DNA from: Sphingobium bisphenolivorans
GTDB lineage: Bacteria; Pseudomonadota; Alphaproteobacteria; Sphingomonadales; Sphingomonadaceae
Assembly (NCBI RefSeq): GCF_000412635.1
Contig: NZ_ASTG01000005.1
Span: 62,001-126,000 of the forward strand
Direction: 5' to 3'
DNA length: 64,000 nt
The notes under the pieces: model-generated
The model's input: only the letters and a program-made list of their open reading frames with translations
What the model was told of the DNA's origin: nothing
The model's database searches: none
Part shown: positions 19,991-28,202 of the stretch, one piece after another
Layout: each line of letters begins with the position of its first letter
Numbering within the stretch: position 1 is the first letter of the stretch
Position numbers and translations under genes: made by a program

Positions 19991-20218
19991 ATGACCAAGT
20001 CGATTGCTCTTTCGTTCGTTCTCGCCGCGTCGCTCGGCCTGGCCGCTTGCTCGGGTCATGCCGACAACGCCGCCAACGCTTCGGCCAATGCAGCCGAGAA
20101 TGCTTCGAACGCTGCCGACAACGCCATGAACGCTGCCGTCAACGCCGCTGACAATGCCGGTAACGCTGCTGAGAACGCGTCGAACGTTGCAAGCAACGCC
20201 GCTGCGAACGCGATGTAA
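19991..20218 (+). CDS. Small Asn/Ala-repeat lipoprotein
   Basis: A 75-residue protein. The N-terminus (MTKSIALSFVLAASLGLAAC) is a signal peptide with lipobox LAAC, so Cys20 is probably the lipidated first residue of the mature form. The mature part, about 55 residues, is almost only Asn and Ala with a few Glu, Asp, Ser and Val, in repeats of seven such as NAAENAS and NAADNAM. The spacing of Ala resembles heptads of the Lpp-type coiled coil, but there is no C-terminal Lys-Arg attachment motif. ATG chosen because GAGAGG lies 8 bases upstream and a signal peptide starts there; a longer frame to 19925 has no signal. A terminator follows. Function unknown. Confidence 0.8.
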   Translation: MTKSIALSFVLAASLGLAACSGHADNAANASANAAENASNAADNAMNAAVNAADNAGNAAENASNVASNAAANAM

Positions 20219-20240
20219 TTCCCTTCTCGGGAATGTGGAT

Positions 20241-20276
20241 GGGGCCGCGCCGGTGACGGAGCGGCCCCTTTCTTTT
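20241..20276 (+). terminator. Intrinsic terminator after the small lipoprotein gene
   Basis: Stem GGGGCCGC/GCGGCCCC with a 12-base loop, followed by TTTCTTTT on the plus strand. It lies 23 bases after the lipoprotein stop. Confidence 0.85.
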
Positions 20277-20331
20277 GCGCGCTGACCTTTTGTGAGGCGC
20301 AGTCGTTGCAGATCCTATCCGCAGGGCAACG

Positions 20332-20360
20332 AAAAAGGGCCGCCCATGGGACGGCCCTTC
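20332..20360 (-). terminator. Intrinsic terminator after the glycine-zipper gene
   Basis: On the minus strand, a GGGCCG...CGGCCC type stem around the palindromic CCCATGGG is followed by a run of T (AAAAA on the plus strand at 20332-20336). It lies 26 bases downstream of the stop at 20386. Confidence 0.8.
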
Positions 20361-20385
20361 TCCCGTATTCAACCGCCGAGACGGC

Positions 20386-20802
20386 TCAGCAATCGCGATC
20401 GATCGCCCGGCCGGCCAGCGCACCAACGCCCGCGCCGATGATAGCGCCGGTAGTGCCATCACCGCGACGCCCGTAGCGGCCGCTGCCCTTGCCGACTTCG
20501 TTACCGAGCAGGCCGCCGGCGATCGCGCCGATGATCGTGCCGCCCGTGCCGTTATCCCGGCAGCGGTAACCGCCGCGATATCCACGATAGCCGCGATAGC
20601 CGCGATCCCGATAATAGCCGCGGTCGCGATAGTAGCCGTCACGATAGCCGCCATAGTAGCGGTCGCCGCCGCGGTAATAATCGCCGCGCTCATAATGGCG
20701 GCCCCAGCCGTCGCGGGCCATGGCCGGCGTCGCAGTGGCAGCCAGTGAAGCAGCACCCATTGCCAGCGCCGCCCCCAGGTTGATCAGAAATTTGGTCTTC
20801 AT
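20386..20802 (-). CDS. Glycine-zipper 2TM domain protein, exported
   Basis: A 138-residue protein with a signal peptide (cleavage likely after ATPAMA), then a stretch of about 50 residues rich in Tyr, Arg, Gly and Asp (repeats such as YYRDRGYRGYRG), then a C-terminal glycine-zipper with two GxxxG-like hydrophobic helices (GGTIIGAIAGGLLGNEVG and GAIIGAGVGALAGRAI). This is the pattern of the Rick_17kDa/glycine-zipper 2TM family of outer-membrane-associated proteins. ATG at 20800-20802 preceded by GAGGAG. Role unknown; such proteins are often linked to envelope stress. The gene has its own terminator downstream and is divergent from the phytase-like gene. Confidence 0.85.
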   Translation of the reverse strand: MKTKFLINLGAALAMGAASLAATATPAMARDGWGRHYERGDYYRGGDRYYGGYRDGYYRDRGYYRDRGYRGYRGYRGGYRCRDNGTGGTIIGAIAGGLLGNEVGKGSGRYGRRGDGTTGAIIGAGVGALAGRAIDRDC

Positions 20803-21051
20803 GGCGTTGCTCCTCAAAATCGTGGCGATCCAGACCGGGTCCTCTGAGGTAGGCCTGTTATCGATTGAGCCCTTTTTGCCTGATTCGCATTGAGCCGAGG
20901 CTGAATGGGCATGTCAGCGACCGTTCAGCTAGAAAACGACCTATGGACCACTCTCCACTGGCGGGAGCGGTTGCAAGATGGGGTTCGAAAGACCGCCGGG
21001 CAAGCGCTTCTCTGCTGGCCCGGCGCGAATAATCGCTTATGGCAGAAGGCG

Positions 21052-22038
21052 ATGCGTCGAATCCTGATCGTCCTGCTGCTCGCGATCCTGCTGTTGCCGG
21101 CGCCCCACAAGACCAAACCCGAACTATTCGGCCCCGGGCCGCTGCTGGTGACAGCGACGCGGCTTCCGCTCAGTTCCGCCGACCCGAAGCTGTCGCGCGT
21201 AGGGCAGCTGACATATCTCGACGGTTGGCAGCTCAGCAGCAGTCATCGCGGCTTTGGCGGCATTTCATCCCTGCTCGCCGCCAGCAACGGCCAGATATTG
21301 GCGCTCAGCGATTCCGGGACGCTGATGGGATTTCATGTAGGAAAAGGCCAGCCGAGCCGTCATCCGTTCATCGCGCCGCTGCCGATCCGCCCACAGGACA
21401 AGGAGAAGCCCTGGTGGGCGTGGGATTCAGAAGCGATGGCCTATGACCCGGTCAGCGACCGCTATTGGGTTGGCTTTGAGTTGCAGCAGATGATTTGCCG
21501 CTATTCAAACAGCTTCGCACGGGTTGAAGCATGCCGCGTCTGGCCGGAGATCGAGGCCTGGCCGCTCACCGGCTCTGTGGAGGCGCTGGCACGTCTGCCC
21601 GATGGGCGTTTTCTGGCGCTGGCGGAGATGGGCATGACGGAGGACGGCAGCCATGACGCGCTGCTGTTCGACGGCGACCCGACGGAGCGTGGAACGCCGG
21701 CCCCCATGCATCTACGCTATGTCCCGCCGCGCGGCTACCGGCCGACCGATGCGGTGGCGCTCGACCAGCGGCATGTGCTCGTCCTCAACCGGCGCCTGAC
21801 CTTGCAGGAGTTGTTCACCGCGACCCTTGCCATCATCGAGCTGCCCGAACATCCGCGAGCCAACGACCGGCTGGAAGCACGGACCTTGGCCCGGCTAGCG
21901 CCGCCGCTCCAGGCGGACAATTTCGAAGGGCTGGCGGTCACGCGGGAACAGGGACGGCCAGTCGTCTGGATGGCCTCGGACGACAATCACGAATTTTTTC
22001 AGCGCACGCTACTGCTGAAGTTCGCGCTGGGCCTATAG
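21052..22038 (+). CDS. Esterase-like activity of phytase family protein
   Basis: A 328-residue secreted or membrane-anchored protein. A hydrophobic N-terminal run (MRRILIVLLLAILLLPAP) acts as signal or anchor. The body matches the esterase-like-of-phytase beta-propeller pattern: GFGGISSLLAASNGQILALSDSG, WDSEAMAYDPVSDRYWVGFE, ALARLPDGRFLALAE, and DNFEGLAVT near the C-terminus, where repeated EGLA/EA-type acidic loops probably bind metal. ATG at 21052 has AGAAGG 7 bases upstream; the frame extends 49 codons further upstream but with no signal and no family similarity. The substrate is unknown; the name comes from sequence similarity to a domain found near phytases. It stands alone, followed by the rpmB terminator. 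Confidence 0.82.
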   Translation: MRRILIVLLLAILLLPAPHKTKPELFGPGPLLVTATRLPLSSADPKLSRVGQLTYLDGWQLSSSHRGFGGISSLLAASNGQILALSDSGTLMGFHVGKGQPSRHPFIAPLPIRPQDKEKPWWAWDSEAMAYDPVSDRYWVGFELQQMICRYSNSFARVEACRVWPEIEAWPLTGSVEALARLPDGRFLALAEMGMTEDGSHDALLFDGDPTERGTPAPMHLRYVPPRGYRPTDAVALDQRHVLVLNRRLTLQELFTATLAIIELPEHPRANDRLEARTLARLAPPLQADNFEGLAVTREQGRPVVWMASDDNHEFFQRTLLLKFALGL

Positions 22039-22048
22039 TAGCGAACGC

Positions 22049-22075
22049 AAAAAAGCGGCCTGTCGCCAGGCCGCT
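22049..22075 (-). terminator. Intrinsic terminator after rpmB
   Basis: Nine-base perfect stem (AGCGGCCTG at 22054-22062 and CAGGCCGCT at 22067-22075) with a four-base loop, followed on the minus strand by six T. It lies 27 bases downstream of the rpmB stop and may also end the plus-strand gene that stops at 22038. Confidence 0.92.
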
Positions 22076-22102
22076 CCTCATGCCGAAACGAATCGATGCG
22101 AA

Positions 22103-22396
22103 TCAGGCCGCCGCGGCAGCCTTCTTCTTCACGATGTCGCGCTTCAGACGGCGCGCCTTGAGCGACAGCTTCTCGTCGTTGGTCTTCAGCAGCCAGTTGT
22201 CCAAGCCGCCATTATGCTCGACCGAACGCAGACCATGGGTCGAAACGCGCAGCTTCACCGTGGTTTCCAGCGCTTCAGAGATCAGCGACACGTTCTGCAG
22301 GTTGGGCAGGAACACGCGCTTGGTCTTGTTATTGGCGTGGGAAACATTGTGACCCACCTGGCGGCCCTTGCCGGTCAGCTCGCAAATGCGCGACAT
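22103..22396 (-). CDS. rpmB: 50S ribosomal protein L28
   Basis: Structural protein of the large ribosomal subunit. The 97-residue sequence begins [23 protein letters not shown], the classic L28 start, followed by [32 protein letters not shown] and a C-terminal lysine/alanine tail, which is usual in alphaproteobacteria. ATG at 22394-22396; two extra upstream codons in frame are not needed. Codon use is strongly biased as expected for a ribosomal gene. Monocistronic here with its own terminator. Confidence 0.98.
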   Translation of the reverse strand: MSRICELTGKGRQVGHNVSHANNKTKRVFLPNLQNVSLISEALETTVKLRVSTHGLRSVEHNGGLDNWLLKTNDEKLSLKARRLKRDIVKKKAAAAA

Positions 22397-22540
22397 AGTC
22401 AATCAACCTTGTAATTCGGGTTCGTTCGGAAAGCCGCGCCGATAACGGGATTCCCGGCAGGCGTCAACCCGCTCCCGTTCCGCAGCCGCAACCCTTTGCA
22501 AGCTCTGCGCGTTCGGTCCCTTATCGCACAGGAGGCTGAA

Positions 22541-22762
22541 ATGCGACTCATTGGAGGTTTGTTGCTGATCATATTGCTGGTGCTGGCGGGCGGCATCGTC
22601 ACCGGCTTCATCCAGTTGCAGCAGACGCAGGAGGCCCGTCTGCCCAAGATCGCGGTGCAGGGCGGCACCCTGCCCAAATATGAGGCGAGCGTCGCGAAAG
22701 TAGAGGTCGGTTCGCGCAACGAAACAGTCGAACTGCCGACGGTGGACGTGAAAAAGCCCTGA
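22541..22762 (+). CDS. Small single-span membrane protein
   Basis: A 73-residue protein of unknown function. Residues 4-24 form one hydrophobic segment (LIGGLLLIILLVLAGGIVTGF), followed by a polar, positively charged tail with VEVGSRNETVELPTVDVKKP at the end. A strong AGGAGG lies 7 bases upstream of the ATG, which supports translation. It is located between rpmB and tadA on the opposite strand to rpmB; tadA follows after 40 bases on the same strand, so the two may be co-transcribed. I do not recognise a family. Confidence 0.7.
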   Translation: MRLIGGLLLIILLVLAGGIVTGFIQLQQTQEARLPKIAVQGGTLPKYEASVAKVEVGSRNETVELPTVDVKKP

Positions 22763-22802
22763 TCCTTTCCCCCGACACCGGCTTTCCTGTAAGGGCGAAG
22801 CG

Positions 22803-23261
22803 ATGTCTTCGCCCTTTCCCTTGCCCGACCCCATGCGCCGCGCGCTGGAACTCGCCCGAGCCGCAGAGCAGGCCGGCGAGGTGCCGATCGGGGCCGTGGT
22901 AACGCTGGACGGGCGGATCATCGGTGAAGGCGAGAATCGCAATCGGCGGGACAATGATCCGAGCGCGCATGCGGAGATGGTCGCGATCCGCGCCGCCGCA
23001 ACGCTGCTGGGCGACTTTCGCCTGACCGGCTGCGACCTCTGGGTCACCTTGGAACCCTGCCCGATGTGCGCAGGCCTCATATCGCATGCACGCATCGCCC
23101 GGCTTTATTATGCCGTGTCCGACCCCAAGGGCGGCGCGCTGGAACAGGGGCCCCGCCTCTTCAGCCAGCCGCAATGCCTGCACCGCCCGGAAGTCTATGG
23201 CGGGCTGGCAGAGGCCGAAGCTTCAGCGCTGCTGCGCGGCTTTTTCGCCAGCCGGCGCTGA
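22803..23261 (+). CDS. tadA: tRNA-specific adenosine deaminase
   Basis: Deaminates adenosine to inosine at the wobble position of tRNA-Arg(ACG). The 152-residue protein has the cytidine deaminase zinc motif: AHAEMVAI (His56, Glu58) and EPCPMCAG (Cys86, Cys89). Normal family length. The RNA-binding tail is present. Its 3' end overlaps, tail to tail, 39 bases of the convergent membrane protein gene on the other strand. ATG at 22803. Confidence 0.97.
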   Translation: MSSPFPLPDPMRRALELARAAEQAGEVPIGAVVTLDGRIIGEGENRNRRDNDPSAHAEMVAIRAAATLLGDFRLTGCDLWVTLEPCPMCAGLISHARIARLYYAVSDPKGGALEQGPRLFSQPQCLHRPEVYGGLAEAEASALLRGFFASRR

Positions 23262-25124
23262 ATAGTCGATGCGATAGAGCGAATAAGGCAGCGTCAGACC
23301 CGTTTTCAGCGTGACGGGATGCAGCCATGCCGGCACCTCGCCCCGGATCATGCCAGCGTAGAAACCCTGGGGGCTGCGCGCCTGATAAATGGTGCCCTCC
23401 GGAAAGCCGGGGCAGATCAGCAGATAGTTCGCATGATGCCGCGCCGCGATCGGCCGGAAAGCCTCGGGCGGGCCGTCAAAGGCATGATGCATGTCGAGGA
23501 TGGTGGCGCCATTGCGGTGATAGGGGCCAGCGACCGCACTGTGATGCGTGGCGACGATCAGCCGCGGTCCCAGATCGACCATGGTGAAGATCGTGGCGGG
23601 CGGCAGCTGGTTCAGCACCTCAAGCGACGGCAGGGTACGGCAGCGGCTGTTGGCGCGGTTGATCGCATCCTTGCGCGCCTTGGCGCCGGGCCGCTGGGGC
23701 TGGGGAAGCTCGCCGGCAAGCTGCATCCACAAGCCGTTGATCTGGGGGTAGAGCGGCGTCGCGAACGCAATGACCGCCAGCAGCGCCGCGCCGACGATGG
23801 CGACGCCCCGCACCAGCGGCTTGCCGCGCCCGATCGCGCAAAGCAGGCGGTAGCCGGCCCAGGCTGCGGGCGGGATCGCGAGCAGCTGTGCGGCTGGACC
23901 CGCCCGCAACTGCCAGAAAAGCAGCGCGGTAGAAAAGAGCATCATCAGACCCACGGTGGCCCACGCCCATAGCCGTTCGCTGTCCCGCCGCGCTTCCCAC
24001 AGGGCCCAGAGAAGGCCTATCAGCCCCGCGAGCGGGATCGCCATCAGCGGCACGTAAAGGCTGCGCGCCTGCACGGTGATGGGCTTGGCCTCGCGGATAT
24101 TGGCGAGCCATAGCCGCTCAAGCTCCGGCGAGATCTGGTAGGCGCCGGTCAGGCATTGCGGCCAGTTCACCCAGGCGAAGGCGGCGACGGCAGCACCGAC
24201 AAGCACCCCTGCCCCCAGACGCGCTGGCCAGCTCTTGAGCGGCAGCAGCGCCAACAGCACCATGCCGGCCGACGCCGCCGCGAAGATCGCCACCCAGATG
24301 GGGGAAATCGCGTCGCACACCATCTGGCGGTTGGCGTTGCTGGCGAAAAGGACGAACAGGACGGACGTCGCGCCGCCAAGGCTGAGCGCATAGGGCAGCA
24401 TCCGCCGCCCCGCCCCCTCCTTGAACACCCAGCGCAGCGCGATCAGCGCGCCGCCTGCGGCGAGATAGACGATCATCTCCATGCCGATCGCGATCGACAG
24501 CGCGCTGCTGACGCCTGCCATGACCCCGCCGCGAAACCAGTTGCGGTCCACCACGCCAGCCAGCATCAGCACGGTGAAGGCCAGTTGCCAGCCATGATGG
24601 TCGATCCGCATCGGCATGAACATGCCGATCCCCATCTGCGCCGCGAAGGGCAGCAGCGTGCCCAAGACCCAGCTGTTCCCGCCAGCCAGCCGCCGGGTGA
24701 TGAAGCCCAGCCCCAGCATCAGCGGCAACATCGGCAGCATCGGCGCGATCGCGCAGGCCAGCCGATCGGCCATCCCCTGATCGACAAAGGCGCGGAAGAA
24801 CAGCATCAGCCCGGCGAGCGGCAGGTCGACCAGCCGCGACCAGTGGATATTGAACCCGGCGGGAGGGTCGAGCCGATATTGCCTCAGATCATACCAGCCC
24901 TGCCCCGCCAGCCAGTCCTTCACCTGCAGGAAACGGATATTGTCATCCGTGTCGGCCAGCATCAGCCAATGGACTTGCGCCCAGCGGGAGATGAGGCAAC
25001 CGGCCGCGATCGCGATCCACAAAAGGATCGTCAGCCACTTCCAATGCTCCTCGGCATAACGGGAAGCAACCGCGAGGAGGGCGGCGGCACGGGTGCGCAA
25101 GGCAGGCCAGCTTTGCAAGATCAT
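23223..25124 (-). CDS. GT-C-type polytopic membrane protein, possible glycosyltransferase
   Basis: A 633-residue protein with an N-terminal helix (residues 32-46), an acidic loop LADTDDNIRFLQ (Asp58, Asp60, Asp61), the block NIHWSRLVDLP, then about ten further hydrophobic spans, a RIDHHGWQ loop (175-177), and a periplasmic-type C-terminal domain of about 170 residues. The D-x-D-D loop before the second span and the later His pair match the GT-C fold of polyprenyl-phosphate-sugar-dependent glycosyltransferases. No acceptor can be named. It diverges from a GtrA gene 44 bases away, and GtrA flips polyprenyl-phosphate sugars, so the two may form a pair. ATG at 25122-25124; the 3' end overlaps tadA by 39 bases. 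Confidence 0.75.
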   Translation of the reverse strand: MILQSWPALRTRAAALLAVASRYAEEHWKWLTILLWIAIAAGCLISRWAQVHWLMLADTDDNIRFLQVKDWLAGQGWYDLRQYRLDPPAGFNIHWSRLVDLPLAGLMLFFRAFVDQGMADRLACAIAPMLPMLPLMLGLGFITRRLAGGNSWVLGTLLPFAAQMGIGMFMPMRIDHHGWQLAFTVLMLAGVVDRNWFRGGVMAGVSSALSIAIGMEMIVYLAAGGALIALRWVFKEGAGRRMLPYALSLGGATSVLFVLFASNANRQMVCDAISPIWVAIFAAASAGMVLLALLPLKSWPARLGAGVLVGAAVAAFAWVNWPQCLTGAYQISPELERLWLANIREAKPITVQARSLYVPLMAIPLAGLIGLLWALWEARRDSERLWAWATVGLMMLFSTALLFWQLRAGPAAQLLAIPPAAWAGYRLLCAIGRGKPLVRGVAIVGAALLAVIAFATPLYPQINGLWMQLAGELPQPQRPGAKARKDAINRANSRCRTLPSLEVLNQLPPATIFTMVDLGPRLIVATHHSAVAGPYHRNGATILDMHHAFDGPPEAFRPIAARHHANYLLICPGFPEGTIYQARSPQGFYAGMIRGEVPAWLHPVTLKTGLTLPYSLYRIDYSAPAGEKAAQQR

Positions 25125-25168
25125 GGCGCGTCGATTAGACGCTCGGCACCAAAGCGCAACGGGGCGAC

Positions 25169-25585
25169 ATGAAAATCCACCAATTGCTGACGGCTGAGAG
25201 GCGGGCGCTCTTCTGGCAGATCTTCCGTTATGGCGTGACGGGGCTGTTCGTGACCGCGTGCCAGGCGGCGATCTACTGGACGCTGGCTGCGCCAGTCGGG
25301 CTGCACCCTCAGCTCGCCAACGGCGTCGGTTATCTGGCTGCGGTTATGATCGGCTATGTCAGCCACAGTGCCTTCACCTTTCGTGGCCATGGCAGCCGCG
25401 ACAATCAGGCGGCGCGCGGCGTCCGCTTCATTGCCGTGTCGCTGGTCAGCTATGCGCTCAACGCGCTCTGGGTGTGGCTGTGCGTCACCCACATGAAATG
25501 GCCGGAATGGTCGCCCATCCCGGCCATGATATTCGTGACGCCCGCCGTGGTGTTCGGGCTCAACCGGCAATGGGTGTTTCGGTAA
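25169..25585 (+). CDS. GtrA family membrane protein
   Basis: A 138-residue protein with four hydrophobic segments, with the signature FRYGVTGLFVTACQAAIYW (about residues 18-36) and a C-terminal VFGLNRQWVFR. GtrA-like proteins are thought to flip undecaprenyl-phosphate-linked sugars across the inner membrane. It starts 44 bases from the divergent GT-C-type gene, so a shared promoter region is likely. ATG at 25169. Confidence 0.92.
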   Translation: MKIHQLLTAERRALFWQIFRYGVTGLFVTACQAAIYWTLAAPVGLHPQLANGVGYLAAVMIGYVSHSAFTFRGHGSRDNQAARGVRFIAVSLVSYALNALWVWLCVTHMKWPEWSPIPAMIFVTPAVVFGLNRQWVFR

Positions 25586-25625
25586 GCGCCCGGTGTTCCT
25601 CCACAGGCAGGAGCACGTTTTCAGC

Positions 25626-26429
25626 TTAATGAACGAAGCGCGCCACCACGTCGCGGTAGGAGCGGCTGACCTTCACCTGCGCGCCGGATTCCAGCACGAG
25701 GAAACATTCCCCGTTCGTATGCGGCTTCACTTGCCGGACCTGGCTCAAGTTCACGATGGTCGAGCGATGCACGCGCTGGAAATTGCGCGGGTCGAGCCGC
25801 TTTTCCAGATCCTTCATCGTCTCGCGCAGGATCAGCGAATTGTCCGCGGTGTAGATGCACATATAGTCGCCCGCCGCGTCGATCCGCTCGATCGAATCGA
25901 CGTCGACGCGGAAAATCTGGCCGCGATCCTTGATGTTGATGAGCTTTTCGAAGCGGTTGGCGGCAGGCGCGTCGCCATCGCCTCCGGCAAAGTCGTTCAT
26001 CGCATCCGGCGCGACCTCGGCCAGCACTTCGCGCAGCTTCTCGGCTTCCTGCACCTGCCGCTTTTCAGACAGGCGCTGCCGCACGCGGTCGAGCGCGTCG
26101 GCGAGCCGGCCCTCATCCACCGGCTTCATGAGATAATCGACCGCCTGCGCCTCGAAGGCACGGATCGCATGGTCGCTGTAGGCAGTGCAGAAGATGAACA
26201 GCGGCGGTTCGACCTCCATCAAACCCTGGACGACGGAAAAGCCATCGAACCCGGGCATTTGAATGTCGAGGAACACAAGGTCGGGTTTATGCGTCTTGAT
26301 GGCGCGGATCGCTTCGCGGCCGTTGGAACAGGTTTCTACGATTTCGACATCCTCATGCGCTTCCAGACGCAGCTTCAGGCCTTGAATAGCCAGGCTTTCG
26401 TCGTCGACGAGGATTGTTCTGATGGTCAT
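25626..26429 (-). CDS. LytTR family response regulator
   Basis: A 267-residue regulator. The receiver domain (1-120) has the acidic pocket DDE (9-11), phosphoacceptor Asp55 in LVFLDIQMPG and Lys102 in DYLMKP. A linker of about 45 residues follows, then a LytTR DNA-binding domain (about 165-265) with DRGQIFRVDVDSIERIDAAGDYM and FQRVHRSTIVNLSQV. The ATG overlaps the sensor kinase stop by four bases, so both are made together. LytTR regulators bind pairs of direct repeats in target promoters; the target genes are not apparent here. Found in systems sensing extracellular signals or cell-wall state. Confidence 0.96.
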   Translation of the reverse strand: MTIRTILVDDESLAIQGLKLRLEAHEDVEIVETCSNGREAIRAIKTHKPDLVFLDIQMPGFDGFSVVQGLMEVEPPLFIFCTAYSDHAIRAFEAQAVDYLMKPVDEGRLADALDRVRQRLSEKRQVQEAEKLREVLAEVAPDAMNDFAGGDGDAPAANRFEKLINIKDRGQIFRVDVDSIERIDAAGDYMCIYTADNSLILRETMKDLEKRLDPRNFQRVHRSTIVNLSQVRQVKPHTNGECFLVLESGAQVKVSRSYRDVVARFVH

Positions 26430-27532
26430 GCGGCCACTCTCGATGGTTCATCCAGGTTAAGCGGCATTTCGATCTGGACCGAAAAGCCGCCTGGCGTGGA
26501 ACGCGTCTCGAAGCTCTGTCGTTCCCCGAAGGCCTGAATCAGCCTGTCACGGATATTCGCCAGACCAACGCCCGTCCCCTCGCTCACGAGAGTGTTCGGG
26601 CGGGTGAACCCCTCATTCAATCCCGGACCCGTATCGGATACGACGATCCGGACATTTTCACCGGCAGGCTGCGCCGTGATCGAGATTTCCGCGCCTTCTT
26701 CCTTGGGCGTCACCGCATATTTGATCGCATTTTCGACCAACGGCTGGAGCAGAAGCGAGGGCAGGCGTGAATGGGCAACGGCCGGGTCGATGTTGAAAAC
26801 CGGGCGCAGCCGATCCTCGAACCGCATCTTTTCGATCTCAAGATAGAGTTTGAGCGTCTCCACCTCCTGCTCGATCGTCACCTGCGCGGTCGGCTCATTA
26901 ATCAGCGTGTAGCGCAGGAAGGAGGAGAGGCGCGAGAGCATCGCGTTCGCCCGATCGGTCTGCTTCAGCAGCACCAGCGTCGAGATGGAGTTCAGCGTAT
27001 TGAACAGGAAGTGCGGGTTGAGCTGATAGCGGAGCATCGCCAGCTGCGCGCTCGACGCCTGATTTTCCAGGCGGAGCAGCTGGTCGGCCTGTTCCTCGAC
27101 CGTCAGATAGAAGTTGATCGCATAATAGAGCGCCGACCATGCGCCGAGCAGCGTGGTGCTGAGATAGAAAGCACCGAGGAACAGCTGCAAGCCCGCCGTG
27201 TCGCTGTCCCGGTTCTGGGTGGAAAAGACCCAGGCGTCGATCGACGCCACCAGCACGGCCGCGATTACCACGGTCACGATGGACGCCCCCCAGGTGATGA
27301 TCGGCCGCTGCCTTTGCAGGAACCGGAAGACGACCGCGATCAGCAGCGTCACCGAATAGCCCGACACGGTGGAGATCATCACCGGGATCAGGCTGGAAAG
27401 CGGCTGCCCATTGGCGATGGTGGAGGAGCCGCGCAGCAGGAAGGCACCCGCCCACCCCACAGACTGGAGGTTCCAGAAGGCGCGGTTCTTGTCCGCGAAA
27501 AAGGGCTGGGGCTGAAAACGATGGACCGACAT
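26426..27532 (-). CDS. LytS/YehU-type sensor histidine kinase
   Basis: A 368-residue membrane kinase of the His_kinase family partnered with the LytTR regulator downstream. Four or more hydrophobic spans fill residues 22-145. The phosphoacceptor region reads LNPHFLFNTLNSIS (His174), typical of LytS and not of HisKA kinases. The ATPase domain includes QPLVENAIKYAV and the G-box DTGPGLNEG and GVGLANIRDRL. There is no separate periplasmic domain, so the sensing must be through the membrane helices. The ATG at 27530-27532 gives MSVHRF; a longer frame upstream overlaps the HxlR gene spacer and lacks similarity. Overlaps the regulator start by four bases. Confidence 0.95.
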   Translation of the reverse strand: MSVHRFQPQPFFADKNRAFWNLQSVGWAGAFLLRGSSTIANGQPLSSLIPVMISTVSGYSVTLLIAVVFRFLQRQRPIITWGASIVTVVIAAVLVASIDAWVFSTQNRDSDTAGLQLFLGAFYLSTTLLGAWSALYYAINFYLTVEEQADQLLRLENQASSAQLAMLRYQLNPHFLFNTLNSISTLVLLKQTDRANAMLSRLSSFLRYTLINEPTAQVTIEQEVETLKLYLEIEKMRFEDRLRPVFNIDPAVAHSRLPSLLLQPLVENAIKYAVTPKEEGAEISITAQPAGENVRIVVSDTGPGLNEGFTRPNTLVSEGTGVGLANIRDRLIQAFGERQSFETRSTPGGFSVQIEMPLNLDEPSRVAA

Positions 27533-27594
27533 TAACGGCAAGCTAGGCGATTTTGCCGCGGCGGTGAAGCCGTCAGCGCGGGGAAGCTGCCCGG

Positions 27595-28089
27595 TCAGGC
27601 GACCGCCGCCTGCTGCTGCGCCGGTTCGACGGCCGCGCTTCCCACCTCGTCGGGACACAGCCAGACCAGGTCCTCCAGTTCCAGCGTGCGGCCGTCATGC
27701 GCCTGGATGCCGATGCGACGGATCGGCATGCCGTCGCGTCTATCGGCGACGACCTGGCAGGAAAGCGGCGCACAGCCCCATCTTTCGCCCCATTGCCGCA
27801 GCGCGATCATGACGGGGGCGAGTTCCTTTCCCTTCTCGGTCAAGCGATATTCGACCTTTCGCCGGTCGCACTGCATCGGCTGACGCACCAATATGCCGTT
27901 TTCCACCAGCCGCGCGAGACGGTTGGCGAGTATGTTTCGGGCGATGCCCAGGGTGGACTGGAATTCCTCGAAATGGCGGATACCCAGCAGCGCACCGCGC
28001 AGGATGAGGAACGACCAGCGCTCGCCCATTATCTCAAGCGCGCTCGGAAGCGCGCATTGACCCAGATCCTGCCCCAGAGTGTGTTTCAT
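27595..28089 (-). CDS. HxlR family transcriptional regulator
   Basis: A 164-residue winged-helix regulator. The HxlR signature is clear: CALPSALEIMGERWSFLILRGAL, then HFEEFQSTLGIARNILANRLARLVENGIL and the beta-wing CDRRKVEYRLTEKGKEL. A C-terminal extension of about 50 residues follows. HxlR proteins often sense aldehydes or redox state through a conserved Cys; a Cys is present near the start (QC, residue 12), in the usual position. ATG at 28087-28089 is chosen over an upstream TTG. It is divergent from the Rsh gene 113 bases away. Confidence 0.93.
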   Translation of the reverse strand: MKHTLGQDLGQCALPSALEIMGERWSFLILRGALLGIRHFEEFQSTLGIARNILANRLARLVENGILVRQPMQCDRRKVEYRLTEKGKELAPVMIALRQWGERWGCAPLSCQVVADRRDGMPIRRIGIQAHDGRTLELEDLVWLCPDEVGSAAVEPAQQQAAVA

Positions 28090-28202
28090 CGTGTCTAACT
28101 GATAGCTCAAAGCCGATCGCGTTGCAAAAGCGCTGCGCTATTGCCCTAAAATGGGATTTTTTTGTTGCACAGCAAGATGCTTCCCGGACAATCGGGTTCA
28201 CG

